DNA from: Cladophialophora immunda
Lineage: Eukaryota; Ascomycota; Eurotiomycetes; Chaetothyriales; Herpotrichiellaceae
Length of the DNA: 64,000 bases
Assembly: GCF_000835495.1 (NCBI RefSeq)
Contig: NW_015622541.1
Coordinates: forward strand, 6,572,001 to 6,636,000
Direction of reading: 5' to 3'
A model generated the notes under the pieces. The model searched no databases and was not told where the DNA came from. It saw only the letters and a list, made by a program, of their open reading frames with translations. Both the position numbers and the translations under genes were made by a program. Positions 21,846 to 32,376 of this stretch are shown piece after piece (within the stretch, counting starts at the first letter, position 1; every line of letters begins with the position of its first letter).

Positions 21846-24320
21846 TCACTTTCTATAGTCCTCCCAGGACGCATTAAAGAGATCTCTGTACACAACAATG
21901 TCGTCTTTCCCGTTGTTCTGGCCATTCCCAAGCTGTGCTCCCCGGCTCAACGCTCGTTCTGCCCTCCTCCTCGACCAGTGACTTATCAAACGCCTCCTCT
22001 TCACCGGGCTCAGTCTGCGATGGTAGAGGCTGACCGTATTCCGGTCATCGTACTTGACTCGACCAGCTGGTTTCATGTCCCACATCTTGTCGTACAGAGC
22101 CCAGTACCGTGTGAGCGAGGTGCGGTTTCTGGAGCGCATCCACGCGTTGGGAGCCTTGAGACGCATTCCCGCGGCGAAAAGCCGTCGTAGGCGGTTGATA
22201 AACTCCCAACGGATGACATATTCCTTGACTTCCACGCCGTATACGTCTCGGAGCCTTTTGAGCATACGGGTCCACCTTAGGCAGCGTTCAGGAGAAACAG
22301 CTCCCATCCCTTTGCGAGGTCGGAAACACCACGACATGAGCGACTTTTGGAACTTGTCGTCGAAAAGGGCATTCAGGTTCGTGCCCGAGCCGGACATTGG
22401 GACTTGGAGAACTTGTCCGTTGAGTCCTCCGCTTCGGTACCACTCCGCAATCCAGTAGACCAGTGACTCCAGCTCTTTGAGACGTCCTTGCCGACCGAGT
22501 GCCTTTATCGGCGCCCGCCAGAACCCGATCTTGAAGTTTGTTCCTGAAGCGAGGATGTTCTGCATCAACCCTATCAGAAATCCAATTTTGTCCACATCCC
22601 CTCTATCGCCGCCAACCGTGAGTTGTTTAGTGGTTCGAAATAGAGAGACGACGAATTGAGGGAAGGATGAAGAGACATGCAACCCGTGCTCTTGTAAAGT
22701 CGCCACACAGTTTACGACACTCTTCCAGTCGCCTACTTCCATCATTGCTCTCAATAAGAAGTTGGTTGATCGGCTACGTGAATAGTTATCGAATTTTCCG
22801 TCGTTGAGAATCACGAGCGTACGATTGAGTTGTCCCCAGTCTTTGGTGCGGTAGTATTCCGTCAAGAGCCGCTTCTGTAGCTCGATATCCTCGAACACCT
22901 CGTGATGTAAATCGTTGTTCACAAGCGCCTGGACCATCTCCCAATGGCCCGCATCACAGACGTCTCTGAGTATCCGGACAAAAACAGAAGAGCCGGTGTC
23001 AATCTCGAGGTCGCGGAGTTTCTGGAAGCGGGCTTGTAAAGTATCTAGATCTGGTGCAGCCAGAGCCATTTGACGGACGGCCAGCGGTCCAACCTCAATC
23101 AGCCCAATCATTCTCAGACTGTTGACTGCAAAATCGAAGGAGAAAGCCCGGGTGGCAAATGCACGGGCGACAAATTGATCGCTGAGTTTCGCTGGAGCTG
23201 ACCCCATAGTCTTGCTTGCCACGATATTGAGAGAATCTGCAGGTACACCAGTGATTCTGCTTCTGCCGATTGACCATAATCTTCGCGCCTGGGCTTCAAA
23301 GGAGGCTCCAGCCTGGTTGAGCGGCAACAGAAATCTCTCGAGGCTTTCGTTGTGCAGCGCTAAGTAGTTGATGTAGGGTTCAAGTAGCTCGAACCGCGGT
23401 GGCAAGTCGCTCCTTGTGATCAAAAAAGAGTGCATCATGAAGGCATCGGACGACCGGTCTTGACTCCACAAATGAGAAGTGACTTCAGCGTAGATGCGAG
23501 TCCTGGGAACCACATCATAGACAGTGCAGAAGCCTCTCAGCGCATTGTCTTCCTTCGAGCGACAGGCAGCGAAGAAGGCCGCGAGGAGATCCTCACGCCC
23601 CTTGTAATGCTTTTGACCGACGAAAGATGCAAATTGATAGGCTTCCAGAGGGTGCGGGCCTTCTAATGCAGCTCCAACGATCTCTGCAAATAGTCTTGGG
23701 CGTTTGTATTTCAAATGTTTAGCTTCCTTGCAGATTGACCAGAGAAAGCGATGGTCTTCGGAACCAGCGGAGAGGAAGGTCTTCCATAGAGCTTCAATAC
23801 GGGGATCATCTCCTTCAAATCGAAATGCTTCCCCTCGAAATTTCATCCCTCTCCATATAGCTTTGATCCCTTCGTGGCCGTTTTGCAGAGCTTGAGCAAC
23901 CAAGAGAATCTCCCAAAGCTCTATTTCGTGACGATGGGAAGGCTTGTCAACTAGACGACAGCCAACAAACGATGTATGGCCTACATCTGCCTCGAAGCGC
24001 AGCTGATCCCGGGTTTTGATACCGTATGCCAGTCCACGATCCAGTAGGCTCTCCCATTGTGCATCATCTGAATGAGGCTGCTCTGAGACAGCGGCAGAAA
24101 AACAGTCATCTCTAGGCTCGCACGGTTCATGATCCGATATTGATTTCGAGGTTGTCGTCAAAGGTCGGTTATGTGATGGATGCCATCGTCGTGGTAAAGC
24201 TGTTCTAGCAACATTGGCTAAATTCGACCAAGGTATATGGGCGCGCGCTTGGCCATACAGTGACGGTAAGAGACATCGTGTCTGGGAGCACCTCTCAAGA
24301 CGACCCCATAATAATCTCAT
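21846..24320 (-). CDS. Mitochondrial PPR-like helical repeat protein
   Basis: This single-exon gene encodes 824 aa. The first 50 residues are rich in Arg, Leu and Ser with few acids (MRLLWGRLERCSQTRC onward, then LPRRWH and RPLTTTSK), typical of a mitochondrial presequence. The body is entirely alpha-helical in character with repeated units of about 35 residues, for example the stretches around VRILRDVCDAGHWEMVQAL and FLLRAMMEVGDWKSVVNCVATLQEHGL, which look like pentatricopeptide helices. The C-terminal 100 residues are highly basic, which would suit RNA binding. The likely role is mitochondrial RNA processing or translation (inference from the family). It is transcribed divergently from the Cox7 gene, another mitochondrial protein gene, across 331 bp. 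Confidence 0.78.
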   Translation of the reverse strand: MRLLWGRLERCSQTRCLLPSLYGQARAHIPWSNLANVARTALPRRWHPSHNRPLTTTSKSISDHEPCEPRDDCFSAAVSEQPHSDDAQWESLLDRGLAYGIKTRDQLRFEADVGHTSFVGCRLVDKPSHRHEIELWEILLVAQALQNGHEGIKAIWRGMKFRGEAFRFEGDDPRIEALWKTFLSAGSEDHRFLWSICKEAKHLKYKRPRLFAEIVGAALEGPHPLEAYQFASFVGQKHYKGREDLLAAFFAACRSKEDNALRGFCTVYDVVPRTRIYAEVTSHLWSQDRSSDAFMMHSFLITRSDLPPRFELLEPYINYLALHNESLERFLLPLNQAGASFEAQARRLWSIGRSRITGVPADSLNIVASKTMGSAPAKLSDQFVARAFATRAFSFDFAVNSLRMIGLIEVGPLAVRQMALAAPDLDTLQARFQKLRDLEIDTGSSVFVRILRDVCDAGHWEMVQALVNNDLHHEVFEDIELQKRLLTEYYRTKDWGQLNRTLVILNDGKFDNYSRSRSTNFLLRAMMEVGDWKSVVNCVATLQEHGLHVSSSFPQFVVSLFRTTKQLTVGGDRGDVDKIGFLIGLMQNILASGTNFKIGFWRAPIKALGRQGRLKELESLVYWIAEWYRSGGLNGQVLQVPMSGSGTNLNALFDDKFQKSLMSWCFRPRKGMGAVSPERCLRWTRMLKRLRDVYGVEVKEYVIRWEFINRLRRLFAAGMRLKAPNAWMRSRNRTSLTRYWALYDKMWDMKPAGRVKYDDRNTVSLYHRRLSPVKRRRLISHWSRRRAERALSRGAQLGNGQNNGKDDIVVYRDLFNASWEDYRK

Positions 24321-24651
24321 GTAGCAGTCTACACGTGACCATCCATCAAAAGCATCTAGGCTTTCATGGTCTCCAAGTGAAGGGACTTAATCAAGAAAGG
24401 CAGGCAGTGCCAATGAGAAATGGAAGAGACTTGTAGCCGAAAACCGCAGAGTTGAAAAGTCAGGAGATCGTTTCTTCGAAGATACAGACTGGTCACGTGC
24501 TGATCCCCAGGCTTGGCAGCTAGCTCCTGGTCTGCCATGGCGTGAGCCTGCGACCTCCGAACCTCAATTGAACTTCAGGTCTAATCCTCTGAAGCTCTTC
24601 GTTCCTCCTCCCCCACCGATATTCGAGTGATTTGCCTCCTGAACCGACAAG
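24321..24651. promoter_or_regulatory. Divergent promoter of PPR protein and Cox7 genes
   Basis: The 331 bp between two outward-facing start codons must hold both promoters. Both products are predicted to be mitochondrial, so coordinate control is plausible (inference). No individual factor site was confidently read. Confidence 0.5.
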
Positions 24652-25589
24652 ATGGTCTCTCCCACAGCTCTCCGAATGATGCAAGCCACCCGGGCCCGCA
24701 TGTTCAGACCTGCTCAAGCTCAGCAGAAATCCGGGTATGTCGTGGAAGGGAAAACCTCCCACGATTTGCAGTCTCTAGCTGAGGCAGCACGGCGCTTAGC
24801 TCTGGACTCTAGCTAATTGGCTTTCTGCGCAGGATCTTCGTGTATCGAGACAACCGAGTACCTTACTATCAACGCCTGTTTCAGAAGCACGATGGAAAAC
24901 GACAATGGTGGAAGGTCAGTAGACTCTTACTCTGTCAAATCAGACCTCCATCTTGCCTCCGCGAACCCGCGAAGTCTACAATTCAGACGAAATGAAGCGG
25001 CATTTTATGCATAGCCGAAGAAGAGCACAGAGCTCGACAAAACTATTCCTCCTGGAGAATTGGCTCGACGGCACCACAACTTTTACGGCGACTTGCGTCA
25101 AGTCCGGAAATGACGGAGTGCATGCGTCGATAACGCTGTGCATGTTCAACTTCGAGTTCTCAGCTTTACACAAAGATGTCTGGTATCCTAGACTCGACTT
25201 CGATAGCCCAGGGCTTTTCGCCGCACGTTCCGATACGATGCCCGCTGCAGCAACTGCACCGTAGGCTGTCTCGGGAATCTCTCTGCACCAACACACGGTC
25301 TCGAGCTCAGCGGGTTGACTTGGTGTCCTGGCCAGAAACTAAGCCACCCGTCGCAGGAGGGCCTTCGGCGTCCTCGAACTCAACCCAATTACCCTTATAC
25401 AACTAACCATTGCACACTTTCAAATCCCTGTTACTCTGTACCCTGGGCAGCTTCGCTAACACAACCTTTTTACAGACTCACCGGAGCCCATTCATCCTCT
25501 ATCCATACTACACGATCCTTTTAGGCAGCTTGACCTTCTCCCTGTACGGCATGACGCGCGTTCTTTTCGGTCACAAGACACTGTGGTAG
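24652..25589 (+). CDS. COX7: Cytochrome c oxidase subunit VII (Cox7-like)
   Basis: This is a small inner-membrane subunit of respiratory complex IV, 92 aa. The three exons are 24652-24734, 24833-24914 and 25476-25589. The N-terminus (MVSPTALRMMQATRARMFRP) looks like a mitochondrial targeting sequence. The core YYQRLFQKHDGKRQWWK followed by SPFILYPYYTILL lines up with the yeast Cox7 pattern of LQKIFQ, a WW pair and LYPFYAIF. One transmembrane helix (LYPYYTILLGSLTFSLYG) is followed by a short polar tail. The second intron is about 561 nt, roughly ten times the usual length here. Confidence in the family is good; the first intron join is secure because it restores KSGIFVYRD in frame. Confidence 0.82.
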
Positions 25590-26414
25590 AGTGGTAGACG
25601 AAGGTGGAGGGAGGAGTCGAAGTCCACATGGATCTTGCTAGGGCCTGAATGCAACCGTTGTACATACTGCATCACACAATCGAAGTCGAGACGCATTATT
25701 CAAAAGACCGTCCTCGGTGTTAAGACCGCGAAACTTTTCTTGTCCTCTGTGTGAATATTGGCTTGCAGCATGACAGTGCCTCTAAAATACAGTACAATAT
25801 ACTGTACATTTTGCTTTCGACGGCGGATCTATCACAACAAGGCACAAGCGTGAAACTGGCGGAACTGCATCGACACCCATTGCGCCTGAATCACGATGCA
25901 AGTACACAAAAGGCGTTTTTGGAGGCGAATCGGAGTAGGGGGCATGAGAAGGGAGAGGGAGGGAATAAAATAGTGGAGTGAAGCCATCGCACCCTCGTAC
26001 AGCCAGCACCTTCTCCCTCCCCGTCTCCGTCTCGCCCGTCTCGCCGTTGCCCGCAAGGTGCCATATGGCTAGCGTTTGGTGCTGAATTTGGATGACTCCC
26101 CTCACAGCAAGAGGACGCACGAGGAGGAGAAGAGTATGCCGCTTGTGACTCGACCTTCTCTCATCAGCATAATCCCCAATCTGTAGTTTGTAGAGTCAGC
26201 AGATAGAGAAAACAGCGGAACATGAGACAACCTTGATGCTAGGTTGTCTCAAGTATGTCCCGGCGAGTAGGTCCATCATGACCCCGTAAAGTTTGTAATA
26301 AAGGAGCAGGATGTTGATATCAGGAAGACCAACAAGGCGAGGAAAGGAAACTTCGAGCATGATGGACAGGGGAGCAACAGGGGAAGAGGACAGTCGCTTG
26401 CTTACACGCTCATC

Positions 26415-26436
26415 CGGGTTATATCCGGTATATCGG
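26415..26436. promoter_or_regulatory. Clustered CGG/CCG triplets, possible Zn2Cys6 sites
   Basis: CGG at 26415, CCG at 26425 and CGG at 26434 form a CGG-N7-CCG followed by an everted CCG-N6-CGG. Such triplet pairs are what Zn2Cys6 dimers recognise, and a Zn2Cys6 gene lies 4 kb away. No experimental support is available from sequence alone. Confidence 0.3.
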
Positions 26437-26539
26437 CCTGCTATAGCCGTATTTCCTGGACAGCCACAAACACGTATCAACCTCCATCCCAGGGTCAATC
26501 GGGGCCCCATATCGCGATCAAAAGAATCCCGGTAGTGGG

Positions 26540-26551
26540 CGGGTGTCGCCG
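26540..26551. promoter_or_regulatory. CGG-N6-CCG inverted repeat before the oxygenase gene
   Basis: CGGGTGTCGCCG lies 150 bp before the oxygenase ATG and close to its TATA box. Its spacing matches the CGG-N6-CCG sites of the 45-61 kb cluster, but it lacks the T that precedes CCG in those sites. About 16 such N6 pairs are expected by chance in a window this size at 50% GC. Confidence 0.3.
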
Positions 26552-26593
26552 AGTTCCAGGATGTTCATTTTCTCAGTCGAGTCCCTGCCAGGG

Positions 26594-26602
26594 TATATAT
26601 AG
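26594..26602 (+). promoter_or_regulatory. TATA box of the 2OG-oxygenase gene
   Basis: TATATATAG lies about 100 bp before the ATG at 26701, in the expected place for a core promoter with a leader of roughly 70 nt. Confidence 0.65.
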
Positions 26603-26700
26603 AGGGGCTGTGTAGCCTGTCCTCGCTTTCTGAGAGGTAGAGAGATATACCAGAAACCTACCTGTAAGCCGTTACCCAGGTCCCTTACACTCGCCAAAAG

Positions 26701-27915
26701 ATGGAGACCGCAGTGAATGAGAAGGGTCTGCGCATTCCGGTATGCTGCTGGGAGGATCGGTCCCCCTGCTGTCGATCGCTGAGCGGGCTAACACACAACT
26801 TCCCAAAACAGCTCATTGACATTTCATCCTTCGAGTCGGGAGACGCTGCCACCAAACTCTCGGTCGCCCAAGCCCTCACACATGGATTCCAGACATGCGG
26901 GTTTGTGTACCTGAAAAACCACGGCGTTCCGCAGTCCGAAATCGACGCACTGTTCTCCACCACGGCCACGTTCTTCAACAGACCCCAGAATGAGAAGAAT
27001 CACTTGTCATGGGGCATGCAGGGCCGAAGCAGCAGTCCCGGGTACACGGCGTACGGGGGCGAGAAGCTGTCGCAGTCCCTCGACCAGGCGGAGATTGATC
27101 GCCTGCGGGCATCGAACCCGGACATGAAGGAGGCCTTGGACGTGGGCCTCGAACGGATTGAGGGCGGCGCGGACAACAGATGGCCAGGGGAGATTGATCA
27201 GGCCGTCGTGGAGATGAAACTGGTGATCCAGGGGTTTTACGAAAGGTGCCGACAGACTCAGGTCGTCGTGATGCGGGCCATTGCGCTGGGCCTGGGGCTC
27301 GAGGAAGGGTATTTTGACGCCCTTATCGACGAAGCCGACAATACGCTGCGATGCCTGCACTATCCGCCCGCCAGAGCCGAGGTTTTTGAGAGAAGCAAAG
27401 ACGCCGTCAGGGCTGGGGCGCATTCAGACTATGGTAAGGAAGATGTGTTCCTCCTTTTGTCCCGTCGTTGCACCCAGCGCTAGGGGTCTGACACGGTGAT
27501 TTCTTCTCCAGGTGCTCTCACGCTCCTGTTCCAGGACGACCGGGGCGGGTTGCAAATCTGTTCTCCTGACGGCGAGTTCGTCGATGCCACGCCGTTGCCG
27601 GGAACCATCGTGGTCAACGCCGGAGACCTTCTGTCTCGATGGGCCAATGACAAGATCAAATCCACCGTCCATCGCGTGGTCCAGCCTCCAATGGCCCCGG
27701 ATGCATCGGTTGGGAATCTGTACCCCAGTCGTTACAGCGTGGCATATTTCTGTAACCCAAATTTGGACACGGTCATCCAGGCTCTGCCGGGCACCTGGGA
27801 GGAAACCGGGGCACAAAAGTACGAGCCGATCACGGCAAGAGAGTGGCTGATGAAGCGGTTGACTCTCTCACATACCAAGCCACCCACAAACATGTCGGTG
27901 CAGGTTCAGGCTTGA
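26701..27915 (+). CDS. 2-oxoglutarate/Fe(II) dioxygenase, IPNS-like superfamily
   Basis: This non-heme iron oxygenase has the isopenicillin N synthase-like fold and would oxidise a small molecule using 2-oxoglutarate and O2. The three exons are 26701-26739, 26812-27433 and 27512-27915, giving 354 aa. The N-terminal DIOX_N region (LIDISSFESG, then FVYLKNHGVP) is followed by the catalytic domain. The iron ligands are His217 and Asp219 (HSDYG) and His274 (TVHRV), and the 2OG-binding pair is Arg294/Ser296 (RYS). The RxS pair indicates 2-oxoglutarate use rather than the cosubstrate-free chemistry of true IPNS only by general family pattern, because IPNS itself keeps RxS. The substrate is unknown. 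A Zn2Cys6 regulator lies just downstream in convergent orientation and may control it (inference). Confidence 0.9.
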
Positions 27916-28193
27916 AGGGTTGAGATTTCTGTAGGCAGTTAGCTCCTTCATTTCACATGTTAGTTTTTTGACTTCTCCAATACCACCTGTAAGTCTAGAT
28001 AGTTAGTAGGTGGTGGTCGAGCCAAAATTCTCATTGCAAAGCTTGATGGAGGGTGTGTTCTCATTGTATGAACTGTAGATTTCCGCAACATGTTGCAAAT
28101 CCAGGACGCTTTCTCTCAGCCCGTTGCAAAATAGCCCATGTTCTGAGGGCCGGGCTGTCAATCTGCAATCCCAGGGTATGCGACAGCCAAGTA

Positions 28194-30535
28194 TCACAGA
28201 TCTTGGAAAGCAGCGTCTGCGGTCCCGGTGAGAAAATCCGGCTCGTCCAGGGTGAAGTAGTCACCGAGATCGGGAGCAAAGATGTCGAGATCGATGGCCC
28301 AAATCCCATCGTTGGAAGGGTCATCGAATCCAGGCCCATCGGTCGCAGTCTGGAGAAAACTCGCAGCGTTCTCCCACGCGCTACCGTTGTCGCTTGCTGC
28401 GTCTGCAAGTTCCTCCCCTAGCTGGTCGTGGGGGCCGAAATACCCAATCTCGGGCGATGAAGGTACCGCACGGCCTTTGCCTTCATGGAATACTCGGGCT
28501 TCCTGGATCTTATGAAGCATTCGCTGGACAGTGTATCGGACGCTGTCAACCTGTTCTTTGCTGGTCATATGCGAAACGCACCCGAGTGCCTCTTCCAGAC
28601 TCTTTTTGACTCGAGGAATCAATTCCGAATTCTTCATCGCGTGGTAGGCGAGGAGCAGGCATGCGCTTTCGATACACGCGGACGTAAAGCTCAAGCCCTG
28701 CGGGATGAGTAAGTAGTGGACTTTTGGCTGACGATTGATACGGACAGACCCTAAGTAGTACGTGTCGGTTGAGCGATTCAAAGAGGTAGTGAATCAGTTT
28801 TCGGGCCGAGTCGAACGCACAATGACAGCCTTCGAGCAGCCAGAATAAGTCGGACTCGGGTGAGGGAGGGGTTTGCCCGGCGTGAAAAAGGGAAGAGTTA
28901 TTGAACGATTTCCGAGCTTTCATGGAATTGAACACCATCAGGCAGGGCCGGAAGCTGGTCATCCACGTATGGGATAGAACTGGACACGGAATAAAAATGA
29001 GATGACTGGGAGTTTGGCGGGGCATGGATAGCCTTACAATTCATCATGAAGAATTGCTGGACGTTGGCATTTTCTTGGTCAATGCTGCCATCCAAGGCAA
29101 ATCCAAGTATCGGCTCCATCCTCTGTTTGAAGGATTCCAGATCATGCCGAACACTTTGCAGGGATAGCCTCAATTTCATCAAGGAGAGGTGCTTCTCCTC
29201 GTAGATGTACTTGGCCGACTTAGCGATTATGTTCGACAGTTCGCCCAGCGCTAGGGTGAAGATGCTGGTTGCAGGGAATGGTATTGATATCGAATCACTT
29301 GCAGCTGAAGTCGGTCGGCCAAGCCAGAATGAGACCCATCTAGAGCATTATCAGGCCAAATTCTCGTGACGGCTGTTGGGTGCCACGATACCTTTCCCAG
29401 AACAAGAGAGCCCAAAATGTTGTGCGTCTCTCAGAGGTAGCATCACCTTTTGGCTGTGGCGATGTATACTCGACGTCTCGGTGAAGGCCTGTGGCATATG
29501 CTTTGCGACATGCTTGTCCGAGCTCAAGGTAGGCAAGATTTGCGCGGCCACTGCTCGCTTGATGGTGAGCGTACAAGAATTAGTTCACTTTCCAATCAAA
29601 GGGGCACGATGACTTATCAAGAGAAGGGATGCTTGAATAGCCTTGTTGTTGACCGTCTCTTCGAGGACATGCATTTCCCTCTTAGCTCTATGATAAATTG
29701 TGTCGGCCCATTTGACATGCTCTGTTAGAGTAGCTCCATTTGCCAGGACCGCGAGGAGGACTGCTTTGGTGTCACTAGCCATCTCTTCGGCCTCATCATT
29801 GTATAGCTGCTCAAGCCACTTCTCCATGACCTCGACTTTGAGGAATGGAACGAGATGAAGGACTGTCAAACTGAATCTCTCCAGGAACAGCTTTGCCAGT
29901 TCGAGAGGCAGACGCGGTGAGAGATCCGAGTCATCCACGCCTTTGGACGTGCCCAAATCCTGACGCACACCGAAGAACATTTCTCGCTGTCGAAAATAAT
30001 CGATGCCCTGATCAGTAGCGGCTCTCAAAGGTGCCATGTTGCTCAACGAGTCGACTGGCGCGAACGTCCTGTACACTAGCTGGAGGAAGGCAAAGTTGGA
30101 GGAGGGCCCGCAATAGAGATGGTTTGTAGATCGAGGCATCTTCTGCGTTGTGTTGACGCTCAGATATACTTGTTCGGCGGCCTCCCCGTCCATGGAGCTC
30201 GCGTAGTTATCGTGAAGGCGGTGGTCAGAGATATCCCAATCAGGGCCGTGTGTCGTGCCTTGACCCGTCGCAGGCGACGCTGGCTGATGTTCGGCTGCTT
30301 GCGAACGCCGGACTCGATTAACGGAACGGTATCTACATTTTTCTCCCCTTTGCGTACATGTGAGGCATGGTGCCAGTCCATTACACTTGGCTTTGCGCCG
30401 ACGACAGCCGTCGCATGCTTTGGATGTCCTGCGGTGGATTGGCCCTGGGCGGTCCATCAGTTTGATGTGCATACGAGATGGATGTTCGGTGCTGGGGGAC
30501 TTGGTGTACGAGCACATACTGTGTCTATCTGTCAT
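28194..30535 (-). CDS. Zn2Cys6 transcription factor with fungal-specific TF domain
   Basis: This is a nuclear DNA-binding regulator of 703 aa. The five exons are 30535-29614, 29557-29392, 29339-29038, 28979-28762 and 28697-28194. The zinc cluster uses Cys41, 44, 51, 57, 60 and 67 (CDGCRRRKAKC onward, CX2CX6CX5CX2CX6C). The fungal-specific transcription factor middle homology region spans roughly residues 170-480, with RRTTFWALLFWER, FWLGRPTSA and YIYEEKHLSL as landmarks; the exon joins were chosen to restore these. The C-terminus is acidic (DLDIFAPDLGDYF), suiting an activation domain. The first intron boundary (donor GTCATC) is the least certain. The 3' end converges on the oxygenase gene, a likely target. 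Confidence 0.88.
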
Positions 30536-31274
30536 GCTGAATGTTCTCCCATCGTTGTAGCATGGTATTCTCTACCTAAGTAGTATGCCATGACAGAAGA
30601 CCAATCCCGGCGATGAATACCAGGCAATCACGTGCCTTGGCTGCCAAGAGCTCGGCCGTCACGTGGCTACCAAATGAATATCAAAGAATCTCCGCATGAC
30701 TCTTTTCAGATCTTCCGCCGACACAAGACCCCCGGACTGTCGAAGGGTCATTTCTCGAACGTTGTTCTCTTCTGCGAATCGAAGCGGCTTGGAAATGCAC
30801 GTTTATTTAAGCCTTGGGATGGGTCCTTGCTTGTCAGGTTGTCCTCCCCAGGCCTTCGACATTTGTGCTACATGATTGGTCTTGATCTCGGAAATTGGCC
30901 CCATGCCTGTCATCAAACTCCCCCTGATGCTTTCGCTTACCAGGATGCACGGGCTTCCTGACACGGCTCTATACTTCCTTATTCGTGGTCATCTCCCTGA
31001 ATATGGACGAATATGACACCGCGCCACGCGCCCGCCTGTACCTGGTTGTCAAACATGGTTCTTTCCCAGGGAATCTTGTCCACTGGTAGCCTCATCGCAA
31101 GCTGCAGATGGTCCAGATTAATATGCAGATGATCTCTGAAGGTAACCCACAGTTGTTGACCATGGCAGAAGTGGACGTAGGAGTATTTGCTCTCAGGCGT
31201 GGAGCTGGCTTAAATATTCAGGTTTCCCGCAAGTCCACTTGGAAATGCCTGATGCCCTGGGTAAATATTTCACA
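30536..31274. other. Divergent promoter region of regulator and Vps62-like genes
   Basis: About 740 bp between two outward-facing genes. A TATTTAAG element (about 30805) and a TTAAATATT element (about 31210) could serve as TATA-type core elements. No gene was recognised. Confidence 0.5.
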
Positions 31275-32376
31275 ATGTTTTATTTCTGCGTTTCCCTTGT
31301 GTTGCCTTTAATCGGAGCATCGATCGCGTCGCCGCTGAAGAATCTTGACAAACGTGACCTGCCCTCTTTCGTCCGTCAATATGGTACATCTCTCTCTCTC
31401 TCTCCCCCCCTCTCTTCTGGGAAAGAACTCTATGAGGGCTGACCCAAATTCTATTCCAGCGCCGGTGGCATACCTTGACTCCACAGAGATCTACTTCCCC
31501 AGCTCCATCGCCGGTCAGGCAACGCACACACATCCTGAAGATGGCTCAGGGAACAACATCGCCGGTGCTCCGTCGCCCCTGACCCTCGACAATCTCAATA
31601 GTCTCAACAACTTCGCCTCCTCTGGTACCAACGTTTACCTCACATCAGACGAAGGAATTGAGGCTCTCCCGTCTTGGCTTCGCGGTGTTGAGCCTGATTC
31701 CTCCGGCTCGACAGGCTCCACCATTGCGAGCCTGATCATCACCGTCTCCAAACCGAACAACATCCTCGATGCATTCTACTTCTATTTCTACGCCTACAAC
31801 CAGGGAAACTGGGTTCTGGGCCTACCCGCTCTCGAATTTGGCGATCACGTCGGTGACTGGGAGCATACCATGGTCCGCTTCGTCAACGGCGCGCCCACGG
31901 CAATGTGGTTCAGCCAGCATAGTTCCGGGGAGGCGTTCACCTATTCCGCCGTGCAGAAGTACAACAACGGCGATAGACCCGTAGTATACGTCGCGAACGG
32001 CACTCACGCGAACTACGCAATCCCCGGGACCCACGACCACACCATCCCCGGGCTCAACTTGCTCGCGGGGCCCTTGGAGGACCACACCGACGCCGGCGTG
32101 TTCTGGGACCCCTTGGTCAACGCCTACACCTACAGCTACGACAACACGACCGGCGTCTTCACCGCGTACAACGGGCAAGATCCAACCGGCTACTTGGACT
32201 TTGCGGGCCGCTGGGGCGACAATCAACTCCCGGACAGCACGTCCGGTCAAATTGACGTGTTTGGCGAGCGCAAGTACGTCGCTGGCCCCACGGGACCCCG
32301 GGATAAAGACCTGGGAAGGTCAAACGTCTGTCCTACCAGCCAGAGCTGTTCTGTCTCGAGCATCTTGCTTCCTTAA
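31275..32376 (+). CDS. Secreted Vps62-family (DUF946) protein
   Basis: This Vps62-like protein is 341 aa from exons 31275-31383 and 31460-32376. The start at 31275 gives a clear signal peptide (MFYFCVSLVLPLIGASIAS) followed by LDKRD, a possible Kex2 site at residues 26-27; an upstream in-frame ATG would only add a hydrophilic extension. Family landmarks are AFYFYFYAYNQG, GDHVGDWEHTMVRF, VYVANGTHANYA and HDHTIPGLNL. The intron is filled with a TC-rich tract. Yeast Vps62 was linked to vacuolar targeting, but the molecular function of the domain is unknown. The signal peptide argues for secretion or entry to the vacuolar pathway. Confidence 0.87.

Larger units (their letters stand above)
25590..26700. 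other. Intergenic region with promoter of the oxygenase gene
   Basis: About 1.1 kb. A 7-bp inverted repeat (TACAGTA/TACTGTA, 25788-25806) lies after the Cox7 gene. Closer to the oxygenase are CGG-type triplet arrays (26415-26436 and 26540-26551) and a TATA box (26594-26602). No gene was recognised. Confidence 0.55.
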
